A stretch of DNA of 14,834 nucleotides from Obelidium mucronatum (taxonomy: Eukaryota; Chytridiomycota; Chytridiomycetes; Chytridiales; Chytriomycetaceae). The stretch is taken from contig JAIVFH010000553.1 in the NCBI GenBank assembly GCA_025765595.1, positions 1 to 14,834 of the forward strand, written 5' to 3'. Each line of letters begins with the position of its first letter. Positions within the stretch are counted from its first letter, which is position 1. Shown here piece by piece: positions 1 through 7,191 of the stretch. The position numbers were made by a program, and so were the translations under genes. Under the pieces are notes generated by a model that was not told the DNA's origin, did not search any database, and saw nothing but the letters and a program-made list of their open reading frames with translations.

Positions 1-197
1 GGTCCCGGACTGCAACTGTGCAACAAAACCCTCCAGCCACAGCAGCCAAGAGAATGTATCAAGAATTTTGATAAGTTTGGTAGATTCAAAGATCTGTAGT
101 ATGTAGTGCTGTTGAGCTATGTTCTTTTAAAAGGTTAATCTTGTTGTGAGTCTGATCCTGAAATATAGCAACCTGTAATGGCCTGATCCAAAATCCA
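1..197. other. Left-edge sequence, no gene recognised
   Basis: No reading frame here resembles a known protein and no RNA gene is visible. A run of four A at 190-193 reads TTTT on the minus strand, five bases past the 3' end of the neighbouring tRNA-Cys, and is its likely Pol III stop. Confidence 0.5.
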
Positions 198-268
198 GCA
201 CCAGATGGGGGTTGATCCCATGACCTCGGGATTTGCAGTCCTACGCTCTACCACTGAGCTACCAGTGC
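198..268 (-). tRNA. tRNA-Cys (anticodon GCA)
   Basis: The minus strand folds as a cloverleaf of 71 nt. The acceptor arms GCACTGG and CTGGTGC pair over 7 bp with two G-U wobbles. The D arm is GCTC-AGTGGTA-GAGC, and the anticodon loop CTGCAAA places GCA at 234-236. The T arm is ATGGG-ATCAACC-CCCAT. Two points are odd. The anticodon stem has an A-C mismatch, and the T loop starts with A instead of the near-universal T54. A TTTT run follows at 190-193 on the minus strand. The fold is good enough for a functional gene, but the mismatch leaves a small chance of a decayed copy. Confidence 0.85.
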
Positions 269-1512
269 TCCATAGCAAGCCAAGTTTTCCCTTTACCTGT
301 TCTGCAATAGCACAAAGCAATTTTTACGGAAAGGTTTGAATACAGCAATTGTTTGTTGTATTGACTCACACTGAACACTTCATCCAGCGCTGCCTCAGAC
401 AGTTGCAAGAAATCACTTAAGGTTTCAATTCTGACTGATTAAGCTGTAAGCACAGGTCCTGGCTCTGGGTTTTTGTTTAAACCCCCCATTTCCTCTGCGC
501 CCCTCTTTATCTCATTGCAACAGAGCGGCAACTGTCCCAAACAATCTCACAGTGAGCATGCGTCTCTAAGGGTGTAGCTGTGTCTATAGAGGGACTGCCA
601 CTGCAAGCCCTGCAATTACATCCACAGGGGTGTCCCACAGTGTGACCTGATTTCTTGATCCAGAAGAGAATACTGAACTTAATGATGCCAATTTGGGCAA
701 AGTATGGAATCAGAACAGCCATTCAACCAACAGTAAGCACACATAATAAAATACAGGTAGGAATTGTATTTCAAACAGGAACAAGCACTTGTCTTTGGGG
801 TTGGGGCTAGGATTCCCAGCACCCTATGAGGAAACCCTCGCTGTGGCGTACCTCTGGAGCCATGTGCATTTTGCTTATTTGTCATTAAAATTAATTTTTT
901 ATTTTCATTTCTTTTATTTGTTTTTAGTTAATAAAGAGAAGGCAATGTGTGTGCACCATTCTTTTGTTCAACAGGTATGCAAATCTATTGTTTATTGGTG
1001 GAAGTTCCAGAAGGATAAAAAGCAGGAAGGCAGGAGGGACGTTGAACGTTAATGAAAAATATTCCAAGAAGGCAAGTTGTTTGTCCACATCTATTGCCTG
1101 CAAACTGAATTGATTTCTGTTGTTTTCATGTAAGAAGATGACAAAAAAAAGAGAATAATTACCGTGTAGTTTCTCGTTAGCTATTTTTTTTTAGTTTCTT
1201 GAGTTTCTTTTCAGAGTTGTCCAACAATTTTATCCAATTTTCTATATGTCAAAGAAATCCCACCAAAGGGCCCTCCGAAAAGACAAGGGTCATGAAGAAA
1301 GAATAAACAAAAAGTTACGTGCACTTTGCAAAATAGGAACCAGGAAAGTGAGCTTAAGAAAAATGTACGTCCACAGACTGTGGGTTTGTATCACAGGTGC
1401 GACTCTTTTCACAGGATTTGCATCCACCCTTTTATGGAAAATTGGCCGGCAGGATGGGAAAATGCTAGAGGTACCTATGCCATTTTTGGGGAAATTGTAA
1501 TGCAGACTAATA
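269..1512. other. Gene-poor stretch, no gene recognised
   Basis: The only open frames are under about 90 codons, on both strands. None shows a recognisable domain, and I could not join them into a spliced gene. The stretch has A- and T-rich runs (for example 884-926 and 1140-1200). I see no tRNA, tandem array or transposon end. A short or fast-evolving gene, or a long noncoding RNA, cannot be excluded. Confidence 0.45.
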
Positions 1513-1638
1513 AAAAAGGTGCACGTCCCTTTTTGGGTGTACCCAGCGGGTAAAGAAAAATAGTGGAGCTATTTTCAGTGTTGTCACACCCCCTTGATAA
1601 GGTGAGAACGGGGTGGGTGTCACCCTGTGGGGTACACC
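1513..1638. other. Cluster of inverted repeats, possible multi-branched RNA fold
   Basis: Four complementary pairs nest in 126 bp. AAAAAGG at 1513-1519 pairs with CCTTTTT at 1528-1534. GGTGTACCC at 1536-1544 pairs with GGGTACACC at 1630-1638 and closes the rest. Inside it, AAAATAG at 1557-1563 pairs with CTATTTT at 1569-1575 around a 5-base loop, and CACCCC at 1587-1592 pairs with GGGGTG at 1610-1615. All pairs are perfect. Together they could fold as a closing stem with two internal hairpins. I do not recognise the family. It could be a noncoding RNA, the core of a small hairpin-type transposon, or chance. Confidence 0.3.
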
Positions 1639-1919
1639 TGCCTTGCTGCTCTGGGGTATGCTGCCCATTCACACCTTACAGATTAACAAAATCATAACTT
1701 GATTTGTGGGGCAGCATTGGAATGGAAATAGTAGCCAAGATTAACAATAATCAGAGAAGAATCAAACAAATGAGTCGCATCTGCCATCTGCAGTCCTGCT
1801 ATGGTTGGAGGCTGTCAGTCAATTACATGAATGTAGAGAAAGCAGTGTTTCCAGTATCAGCTGCAAAATACAGTTGCCAAATTTATGTACATAACGCTTT
1901 TTTTCTACACACACTCTGT

Positions 1920-1992
1920 GTTTTCGTGGTGTAGTTGGTTATCACACCAGTCTAACACACTGGTGGTCCCCGGTTCGAACCCGGGCGAAAAC
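1920..1992 (+). tRNA. tRNA-Val (anticodon AAC)
   Basis: This is a clean 73-nt cloverleaf. The acceptor arms GTTTTCG and CGAAAAC pair perfectly. The anticodon stem CCAGT/ACTGG encloses CTAACAC, with AAC at 1954-1956. The T arm is CCCGG-TTCGAAC-CCGGG. The internal promoter boxes look canonical: TGGTGTAGTTGG resembles the A box and GGTTCGAAC the B box. There is no intron. A run of six T at 2010-2015 is the likely Pol III terminator. The gene converges on tRNA-Tyr, 65 bp away. Confidence 0.95.
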
Positions 1993-2009
1993 ATTCTTGT
2001 TAACTGTCC

Positions 2010-2015
2010 TTTTTT
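2010..2015 (+). terminator. Pol III T-run terminator of tRNA-Val
   Basis: Six consecutive T begin 18 bases past the tRNA-Val 3' end, as expected for RNA polymerase III termination. Confidence 0.7.
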
Positions 2016-2057
2016 CAAAGGATAGTATGTAGAAAATAGAGGATTAACGTGAAAGAA

Positions 2058-2140
2058 TCCGACGACCCGGGGTCGATCCGGGGGCCTCCTGATTACTGAA
2101 ATATTACAGTCAGATGCTCTGCCAACTGAGCTATCATCGG
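2058..2140 (-). tRNA. tRNA-Tyr (anticodon GTA) with a 10-nt intron
   Basis: On the minus strand the acceptor arms CCGATGA and TCGTCGG pair over 7 bp with one wobble, followed by discriminator A. The D arm is GCTC-AGTTGGCA-GAGC. The anticodon GTA lies at 2105-2107. The anticodon stem TCTGA/TCAGG is interrupted by about 10 nt (2094-2103) placed one base 3' of the anticodon, the canonical site of nuclear tRNA introns and especially typical of tRNA-Tyr. After removal the tRNA is 73 nt. The T arm is CCCGG-ATCGACC-CCGGG, again with A at position 54. A TTTT on the minus strand at 2033-2036 may terminate transcription. Confidence 0.93.
2094..2103 (-). other. tRNA-Tyr intron
   Basis: This is the ten-nucleotide insertion between positions 37 and 38 of the tRNA-Tyr precursor, in the normal place for splicing by the tRNA endonuclease. 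The exact border could shift by one base because A flanks both sides. Confidence 0.85.
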
Positions 2141-2305
2141 ATGACCTCCTCTTTCATTTGAACATTTAGATTCCTTATTAAACGACCCCACAAAGCAAAA
2201 TAGTCCCTAGTCATCAGTTATTAGCCAGACCTGTTGGAATCTGTAGGCGTGCGGAGCACGGCCTCGAATGTCCTAGAAACACCCCCATGTTTCGAGTTCT
2301 GAAGG

Positions 2306-2313
2306 TATAAATA
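2306..2313 (+). promoter_or_regulatory. TATA box (TATAAATA)
   Basis: A perfect TATAAATA lies in an otherwise mixed-composition stretch. An RNA start about 25-32 bp downstream would fall near 2335-2345, immediately before the structured block at 2350-2430. No protein frame longer than 88 codons follows, so if this box is real it may serve a noncoding RNA gene. Confidence 0.4.
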
Positions 2314-2430
2314 GGAGGAAATGTCCTCCACTAGAAGAGGTGCAAACATGCGGAGAAGTGTGCACCTGCACGATACTTCACCCTTGTCACTTCTGCGGAA
2401 GTAAGCTTGTGTACAAGCGATATTCTCCGC
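2314..2430 (+). ncRNA. Candidate structured noncoding RNA, family unknown
   Basis: The block is dense in perfect inverted repeats. GGAGGA 2314-2319 pairs with TCCTCC 2324-2329 around a 4-base loop. GCGGAGAA 2350-2357 pairs with TTCTCCGC 2423-2430 and closes three hairpins: GTGC/GCAC (2360-2363, 2368-2371), ACTTC/GAAGT (2389-2393, 2398-2402) and GCTTG/CAAGC (2405-2409, 2414-2418), each with a 4-base loop. An alternative pairing GAAGT 2355-2359 with ACTTC 2375-2379 competes with the closing stem. It is not a tRNA: there is no A or B box and no 7-base anticodon loop. I found no U1, U2, U4, U5, U6, 5S, SRP, RNase P or MRP signature. The strand follows from the TATA box. The 3' end is unknown. Confidence 0.35.
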
Positions 2431-3650
2431 CCCTTTCCCTTAGAATCATAAGCTGCCTCTTAGTCATACAACGTTTAGCGGCTGACCATCGGATGCTGCG
2501 TCACCTACCGATTATGATAAGAACTTCCATGAACAAGACACAATGTCACTGTCACATCAGAAATTTGATTTTGGCTAAGGGACTGGCCAAACCCCTGGAA
2601 AGGTAGAATAATAGAAAATAATAAAAGTACTGAAAATCATATGGTGCTTGCACTAAAGGTGGGTTAGAGTCCCGAGAGACATCACATTTCTCCACGGCGC
2701 CCTAGTACAACTTTTTTCTGGCTCTCCGCTCTCTGCTTGGTAACCACACATAACCTCCTTGGTCAACGTGTGCCTGTTGATTTGGAAAATTGCACTTAAC
2801 ACAATTTTTGCAAAATCAACACCTATGTAGCAGCACTTTGTTGTTTGCTGGAGAATGTACAGCATGGGTGTGCAGAGGTCAGATGAAACCTTGGCTTAGC
2901 CACCTTTATTTTGGAATTGTTCAATAACTTCCTGTCTTTTTTCTTTTTTCTCAATGTCTGCACTGGTAAATGGCTTCTCCAAAAAAAATTATAGCGTACG
3001 TCCCCACTAATTTCTTCAAAACAGCTACAAAGGAGTCACTGAAAATCTTAGCCTGTAGAAGGAAAGTGGCTACTTGTTCAAGGAAGGTACTGTTGGAAAG
3101 TTTTGTCTAGACCAATTGGGCTGGTTTTCTGTGGATTTTGATTGTCTTGGTGCTTTGTTTCCATCAAGCCTAGCCACCATTGGTTTCATCAATTCCATCA
3201 TGATAGCCATACTGGGATCTGTTTGTTGGGTTGCAACTGCAGTGTTGGCTTGAGTATGTTGGACAATTTTTACCTCTTCTCTGGTGGCAATCACTGAGAG
3301 GACATGCCTGGCCATGATCTTCTATCTCGTAAACCATAGTGTAGCTGCATTCCTTGCTCCAATTGGAATTGTCAGGCTGGCCAAGTTCTTGAACTTTGAG
3401 GTTTAAAAGATTGAATCTGGTAGACAATTAGTACTTGGATTTGTGGGAGTGTTTCTTGGCTGTAGAAACATATCTTCTGAGCTTGGCCAAAAGTGAAAGC
3501 AATTGCTGTTGCAAGGGCATTAAATTTTTTTCATGAATCTGGCCGCAGAGTTGTAGGGCGCAAGTAAAATAGTGTCAAGTTGAGAAGTTACTGCAGTTAC
3601 TGTTTTGTTCATCTCCACATCATTCAGATTCTTATTGGTTTCTTTCTTTC
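2431..3650. other. Gene-poor stretch, possible decayed coding fragments on the minus strand
   Basis: No complete gene is supported. Another small inverted pair, ATCGG 2488-2492 with CCGAT 2508-2512, may extend the structured region to its left. On the minus strand, overlapping frames at 3070-3315 and 3170-3427 run open for 81-85 codons. The second has several Cys and His residues between about 3250 and 3350. This could be a remnant of a zinc-knuckle (gag-like) protein split by frameshifts, but no convincing CCHC motif is present. No terminal repeats or reverse transcriptase are seen. Confidence 0.35.
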
Positions 3651-3656
3651 CTTGTT

Positions 3657-3666
3657 TTTATTTATT
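3657..3666 (-). promoter_or_regulatory. Polyadenylation signals of the taspase gene
   Basis: Two overlapping AATAAA hexamers on the minus strand (TTTATT at 3657-3662 and 3661-3666) lie about 50 bp past the taspase stop codon, a normal place for 3' end formation in an AT-rich trailer. Confidence 0.55.
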
Positions 3667-3716
3667 AATTCTTCTATTAATTTCATTTCACCTCCCAGAT
3701 ATTTGTTGAATTTAAA

Positions 3717-5015
3717 TTAAAGACTTGCCCCTGAGATAATAATATGATTCGGATGATTCTCAACATCTGACCAGAGTCTTTTCTGACCTGGAAGCACAAC
3801 AGGGCTCTTTCTTGAAATCTGAACTGTCGGACTATTATCACCATGAGACATCCACCCAATACCCATTGCTTGTGTTGTGTGAGCAAACCACACTTCCTTA
3901 CACACAGTTTCTTGTTGTTGTCCCAAACTTTCAGTCCTGAATTTCTCTGTCACTACTCTCAAACCCAATACTCCAATGTTGCGCAATTCAGGGTTGTGCA
4001 TTGTTAGAAGAGATACTTGTTGAAAGGACTGCTGGATTGCAGTTTCCAAGGTCTTTCCAGTATTGACTTCAAAAAAATCATTGGAAGCTGAAGTTAGAAG
4101 AGATAATCCAATAGTTCTAGCCATGACTGTTTGCATGATTTGTTCCCCTGTCCCTGTTAAACTGCAACCCGCACCAATCTTTGTAGTAGAGTTAGATCCC
4201 GCCTCCGAAGGGACTGCCACATGCAAATGATTTTCAGGCAATTTGACGCTTTGAGCCCAAACACCGCTACCATAAGAAGCTGCCTCCCCAATCCGACCAG
4301 GGTATTTAAACAAGATTCCCCCACTTGAAACACCAGAAACAATATTTCCGCAGCAATCCATGGCAACAGCACCAACAGTATCTTCAAATTCATTTTCCAG
4401 CACAGGGGGATCCAGATTTGAGGAGCTTTGTTTTTGTAAGTAGCAGGCAATATGTTCCCATCTCTCAGTGGACTCAGGAGTTACAAGGCTGTCAGAGTCA
4501 ACCAGAAGAGATTCCTTTTCGTCTTGTGAGCAATTCAGTTTCAACCATTCTCTAGCACCCTCAGCCACCATGACAATGGGCTTGATACGTCCCAAAACAG
4601 CAGAAACTGGGCCACCATCAATGACATTTTGCATCACCTTCCCAGCAGCACAGATTGGATTTTTGACACCAGAAAGAGCCCCAACAGCACCAAATGCTCC
4701 TGTAGTTCCATCCATAATAGATGCATCACATTCAACAGTTCCCTGTGTTGTCAGATTGGAGCCAGTTCCACTGTTTGTTGATGGGTTGTCTTCAAGGGAT
4801 TTGATAGCTGCAATAACAGCAAGAGAAGCTGGTGATTGTGAGCTGGAAGGAATGGATGCTGAATCTGGTGTAAATATGCATATCCCAGCTCTGCAAGCAT
4901 CTGCTAAGGCCGTCTTTATTGCCTTGACAGCTTGAGAACTGGTGGAATAGCGGCCAGCCCCAGAGTGAACAGCAACAGAGGGTGTGAGGTGGAGGCAGCT
5001 TGGGGATTGGCACAT
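3717..5015 (-). CDS. TASP1: Taspase-1-like threonine aspartase
   Basis: This is a 432-residue N-terminal nucleophile hydrolase of the taspase/asparaginase-2 family, encoded in one exon. The human enzyme is about 420 residues. It is made as a proenzyme and cuts itself before a threonine, which becomes the nucleophile. Here that site is Asp212-Thr213 in EDTVGAVAMD, with the Thr codon at 4377-4379. Other family landmarks are HSGAG (17-21), the NSGTGSNL turn (81-88), ECDASIMDG (95-103), FGAVGALSGVKNP (108-120), SSGGILFKYPGRIGEA (230-245) and the TGTGE turn (287-291). ECDASIMDG and GAVGALSGVKNP are the parts that favour taspase over ordinary L-asparaginase or aspartylglucosaminidase. The start is the first ATG after an in-frame TGA at 5070-5072. 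In animals taspase cleaves MLL-family and TFIIA precursors after aspartate; the substrate here is unknown. It lies divergent from tRNA-Arg, 92 bp away. Confidence 0.93.
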   Translation of the reverse strand: MCQSPSCLHLTPSVAVHSGAGRYSTSSQAVKAIKTALADACRAGICIFTPDSASIPSSSQSPASLAVIAAIKSLEDNPSTNSGTGSNLTTQGTVECDASIMDGTTGAFGAVGALSGVKNPICAAGKVMQNVIDGGPVSAVLGRIKPIVMVAEGAREWLKLNCSQDEKESLLVDSDSLVTPESTERWEHIACYLQKQSSSNLDPPVLENEFEDTVGAVAMDCCGNIVSGVSSGGILFKYPGRIGEAASYGSGVWAQSVKLPENHLHVAVPSEAGSNSTTKIGAGCSLTGTGEQIMQTVMARTIGLSLLTSASNDFFEVNTGKTLETAIQQSFQQVSLLTMHNPELRNIGVLGLRVVTEKFRTESLGQQQETVCKEVWFAHTTQAMGIGWMSHGDNSPTVQISRKSPVVLPGQKRLWSDVENHPNHIIISGASL

Positions 5016-5107
5016 TATTATAATCCAAAGATTTCCATTCGAATCCGCGTTGAAAAGTGTTCGGAAGACTCAGGAATCAATCTACTCTTGTAATAGAGGT
5101 GTAATAT

Positions 5108-5180
5108 GGGCGTATGGCAAAATGGTTACCGCGCTTGACTACGAATCAAGAGATTCCAGGTTCGACCCCTGGTACGCTCG
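5108..5180 (+). tRNA. tRNA-Arg (anticodon ACG)
   Basis: The acceptor arms GGGCGTA and TACGCTC pair over 7 bp with one wobble, followed by discriminator G. The anticodon stem CTTGA/TCAAG is perfect around CTACGAA, with ACG at 5141-5143. The T arm CCAGG-TTCGACC-CCTGG is canonical. The D arm is weak: only about two standard pairs form around AAAATGGTTA, so the A box is slightly off consensus. There is no intron. A T5 run begins two bases downstream. The gene sits in the short gap between taspase (minus) and the first transporter (plus). Confidence 0.92.
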
Positions 5181-5181
5181 C

Positions 5182-5186
5182 TTTTT
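5182..5186 (+). terminator. Pol III T-run terminator of tRNA-Arg
   Basis: Five T immediately after the tRNA-Arg 3' end are a standard RNA polymerase III stop. Confidence 0.7.
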
Positions 5187-5355
5187 GCTGCGTTTGTGCA
5201 GGCAGGCAATTGAAATGAAAGAAGACCATCAACGTTGGTTGCTTTTCCCCCGACTTTGAAGTTATTATTCATAACGACGCATTTTGGGTCGAACCAGAAA
5301 AGCGCGGCCTCTGGTTTGAATTTCCTTGTGATAGTCAAAATCCTAATACGTGAGG

Positions 5356-7051
5356 ATGACAAGTGTCTCCTTCACGGCAACTCTTCTGTTTGCATTCGTT
5401 CTGTTCAGCATCCCACAGCCATCGCACTTGGTCGATACATCTGCGTACCAGTACCAGAAACCATCCAAAAAACCGTCAGAAAATATGGATCTCACTTCAC
5501 CAACGGCACAAACATACCTCATGTTGCTCTCGCTTCTCCCTGAAGCGGTCACTGAAAAAATGCTGGCTCCGCTTGTGCCATTCATGGTCCGCATGCTTTC
5601 GCAGGACCTTCCCGCTGAAGAGCAAGATCAAGTTGTTGGCCAGAGAGCTGGTGTGTTTAGTTGATTCTTTAAATCATTCATTGATACCATCGATCAAGGA
5701 CTGTTGACGGGGGTGTTTTATTTACCGTTACTCGTCATGAATGTTGTTTGGGGCGCTCTGAGTGACAGGATGGTTTGTGTTGAATCATTTGTTAACAGCT
5801 ACGATAACATAACCACTCCGACAGGGGCGCAAACCAATTCTTATACTTGGTCTTTTATTTGGCGGTCTTACCACTTTCGTTCTTGGAATCAACTCTTCGT
5901 CGTTCACTATCGCATTGCTTTGCCGGTTTTTGGCAGGAGTATTTGGAGGAAACTCGGCTGTTGCTAAAGGCGGTTTGGGAGAAATTCATGCCACAGAGAG
6001 CGGAAGGGCTTGGGCATATTCGTTGTATGGATCCCTGTATGCCGTATCAGGAATTTTGGGACCTTTGATTGGGGGAATGCTGGTCAAGTATTCCTCCTCG
6101 TTATCGCCCGACCTATCTTTCCTTGGGGTGTCTTCAATTTCTCCTTACTTTAATGTTGGATTACTTGGAACTGTTTTGAGTGTTGTGGCACTTAGCACTA
6201 CTATTCTGTATCTTCAAGACCAATCGAAAGAACGAGTCTCAGAGCCCGTCGCAATGGATGCCCCAACGCCAGCTGCAGAACAAACTAAGGCGCCGATAAA
6301 ACCAGGGGCCCCCCCTGCGAGCGCCGTGGCGCTTACTTCCCCGAAGCTTATGCTTGCTATTGCGCTTTATGTTATCATTGCATTCTGCAACATGAGTTGG
6401 GCAATGATTTTTTCATTAATTTTTGCTGCTCCCATCGAACATGGTATGCGTTGTGTGACCGTCATGAGGAGTTGTTAAACGAATTTTTATTAGGTGGCCT
6501 TGGATTCACACCTATGGATACTTCTTTCGCGATGACGATTCCTGCTGTTTCAAAATTGCTGATTCAAACATTGGCGTGTCGCCAAATTGTGACAGCGTTG
6601 GGGCCCAATCGCGCGTACTGTTTGGGCATGGCGGTTATTATTCCTGCCACTTATGGCATAGGCATTTTGGGTGGCGTTGTATCGGAATATACGTGGCTTG
6701 TTTGTGGAATCTGCTTATTGCTGATTGGATTCGTAGAGGCTGTCGTTTATTTGAGGTATGATGCGTTTTTGTTCATGAACCATGCTGACGCCAAATATTA
6801 GTGTTATGATAATGATTTCGGAATCTGTTCCTGCATCGTCTCTTGGGGCAGCTTTTGGACTCTCTTCAACATTTGCCGCAGGAGTGCGAACGGTTGCTCC
6901 TCCATTGGCCGGAATAGCGTGGGAGTTGGCTTCTGAAATGAAGCTTCCATGGGTGGCGTTTGGTATTATTCAGTCAGTAGCACCTCTATCTGTTTTGATC
7001 GCTACCACAAGTGCATCTTTTGCACGGCCTGAAAAGGCTAAGACAGAATGA
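5356..7051 (+). CDS. Major facilitator superfamily transporter, ZIF/ZIFL-like, copy 1
   Basis: Five exons: 5356-5650, 5699-5772, 5825-6443, 6494-6755 and 6802-7051. The joined frame is 499 residues from the ATG at 5356, or 456 from the in-frame ATG at 5485, which matches the start of copy 2. All four introns (48, 52, 50 and 46 bp) are GT-AG. The protein has about 12 hydrophobic helices split six and six by a Pro/Ala-rich loop (about 6220-6340). The MFS loop 2-3 motif reads WGALSDRMGRKP, split by the second intron after Met, and the helix-5 antiporter-type motif reads SGILGPLIGG. The second-half EHGGLGF and SVPASSLGAAFGLS stretches resemble plant ZIFL and yeast YCR023C transporters. The substrate cannot be told; ZIFL relatives move Zn chelators, organic anions or protons. 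The first 43 residues after 5356 include a hydrophobic stretch (TATLLFAFVLF) that could be a signal peptide or a false start. Confidence 0.88.
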
Positions 7052-7085
7052 GCTCAGCAATCGTTTTATTTTATACCTCATATCC

Positions 7086-7175
7086 TTTTTTCGCTTGCAT
7101 CTTACAGATATCAATAGAATCTCATACTAAAGTTACATTTTTTATATATCGTTTTTTTCGCTTGCATCTTATAGA
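7086..7175 (+). repeat. 23-bp direct repeat resembling a 3' splice site
   Basis: Two copies, 7086-7108 and 7153-7175, differ at one base. Each is a T run followed by CGCTTGCATCTTA, then C or T, then AGA: a pyrimidine tract ending in CAG or TAG. They lie in the 140-bp gap between the two transporter genes, and the second ends 16 bp before the ATG of copy 2. Either may be the acceptor of a leader intron or simply a local duplication. Confidence 0.6.
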
Positions 7176-7191
7176 CATTTGTCACAAAGAA

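Noticed and set aside
1246..1500. Lys/Arg-rich 84-codon frame resembling a small basic protein
   Set aside because: There is no recognisable domain, no conserved neighbour and a second overlapping frame of similar length. It is not distinguishable from chance.
2655..2685. T-arm-like GTGGGTTAGAGTCCC suggesting a tRNA fragment
   Set aside because: The T loop lacks the conserved C56, and no D arm or anticodon arm can be drawn upstream.
4468..4935. Plus-strand open frame of 155 codons antisense to taspase
   Set aside because: It lies wholly inside the conserved taspase frame on the other strand, and its sequence has no recognisable domain. It is a shadow of the coding bias of the real gene.
5285..5296. 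B-box-like GGGTCGAACCA
   Set aside because: No matching A box, anticodon arm or acceptor stem surrounds it.
7048..7191. Upstream start for transporter copy 2 overlapping the stop of copy 1 (ATGA)
   Set aside because: The extra 48 residues contain the two T-rich repeats and have no match in copy 1. The alignment begins at the ATG at 7192.
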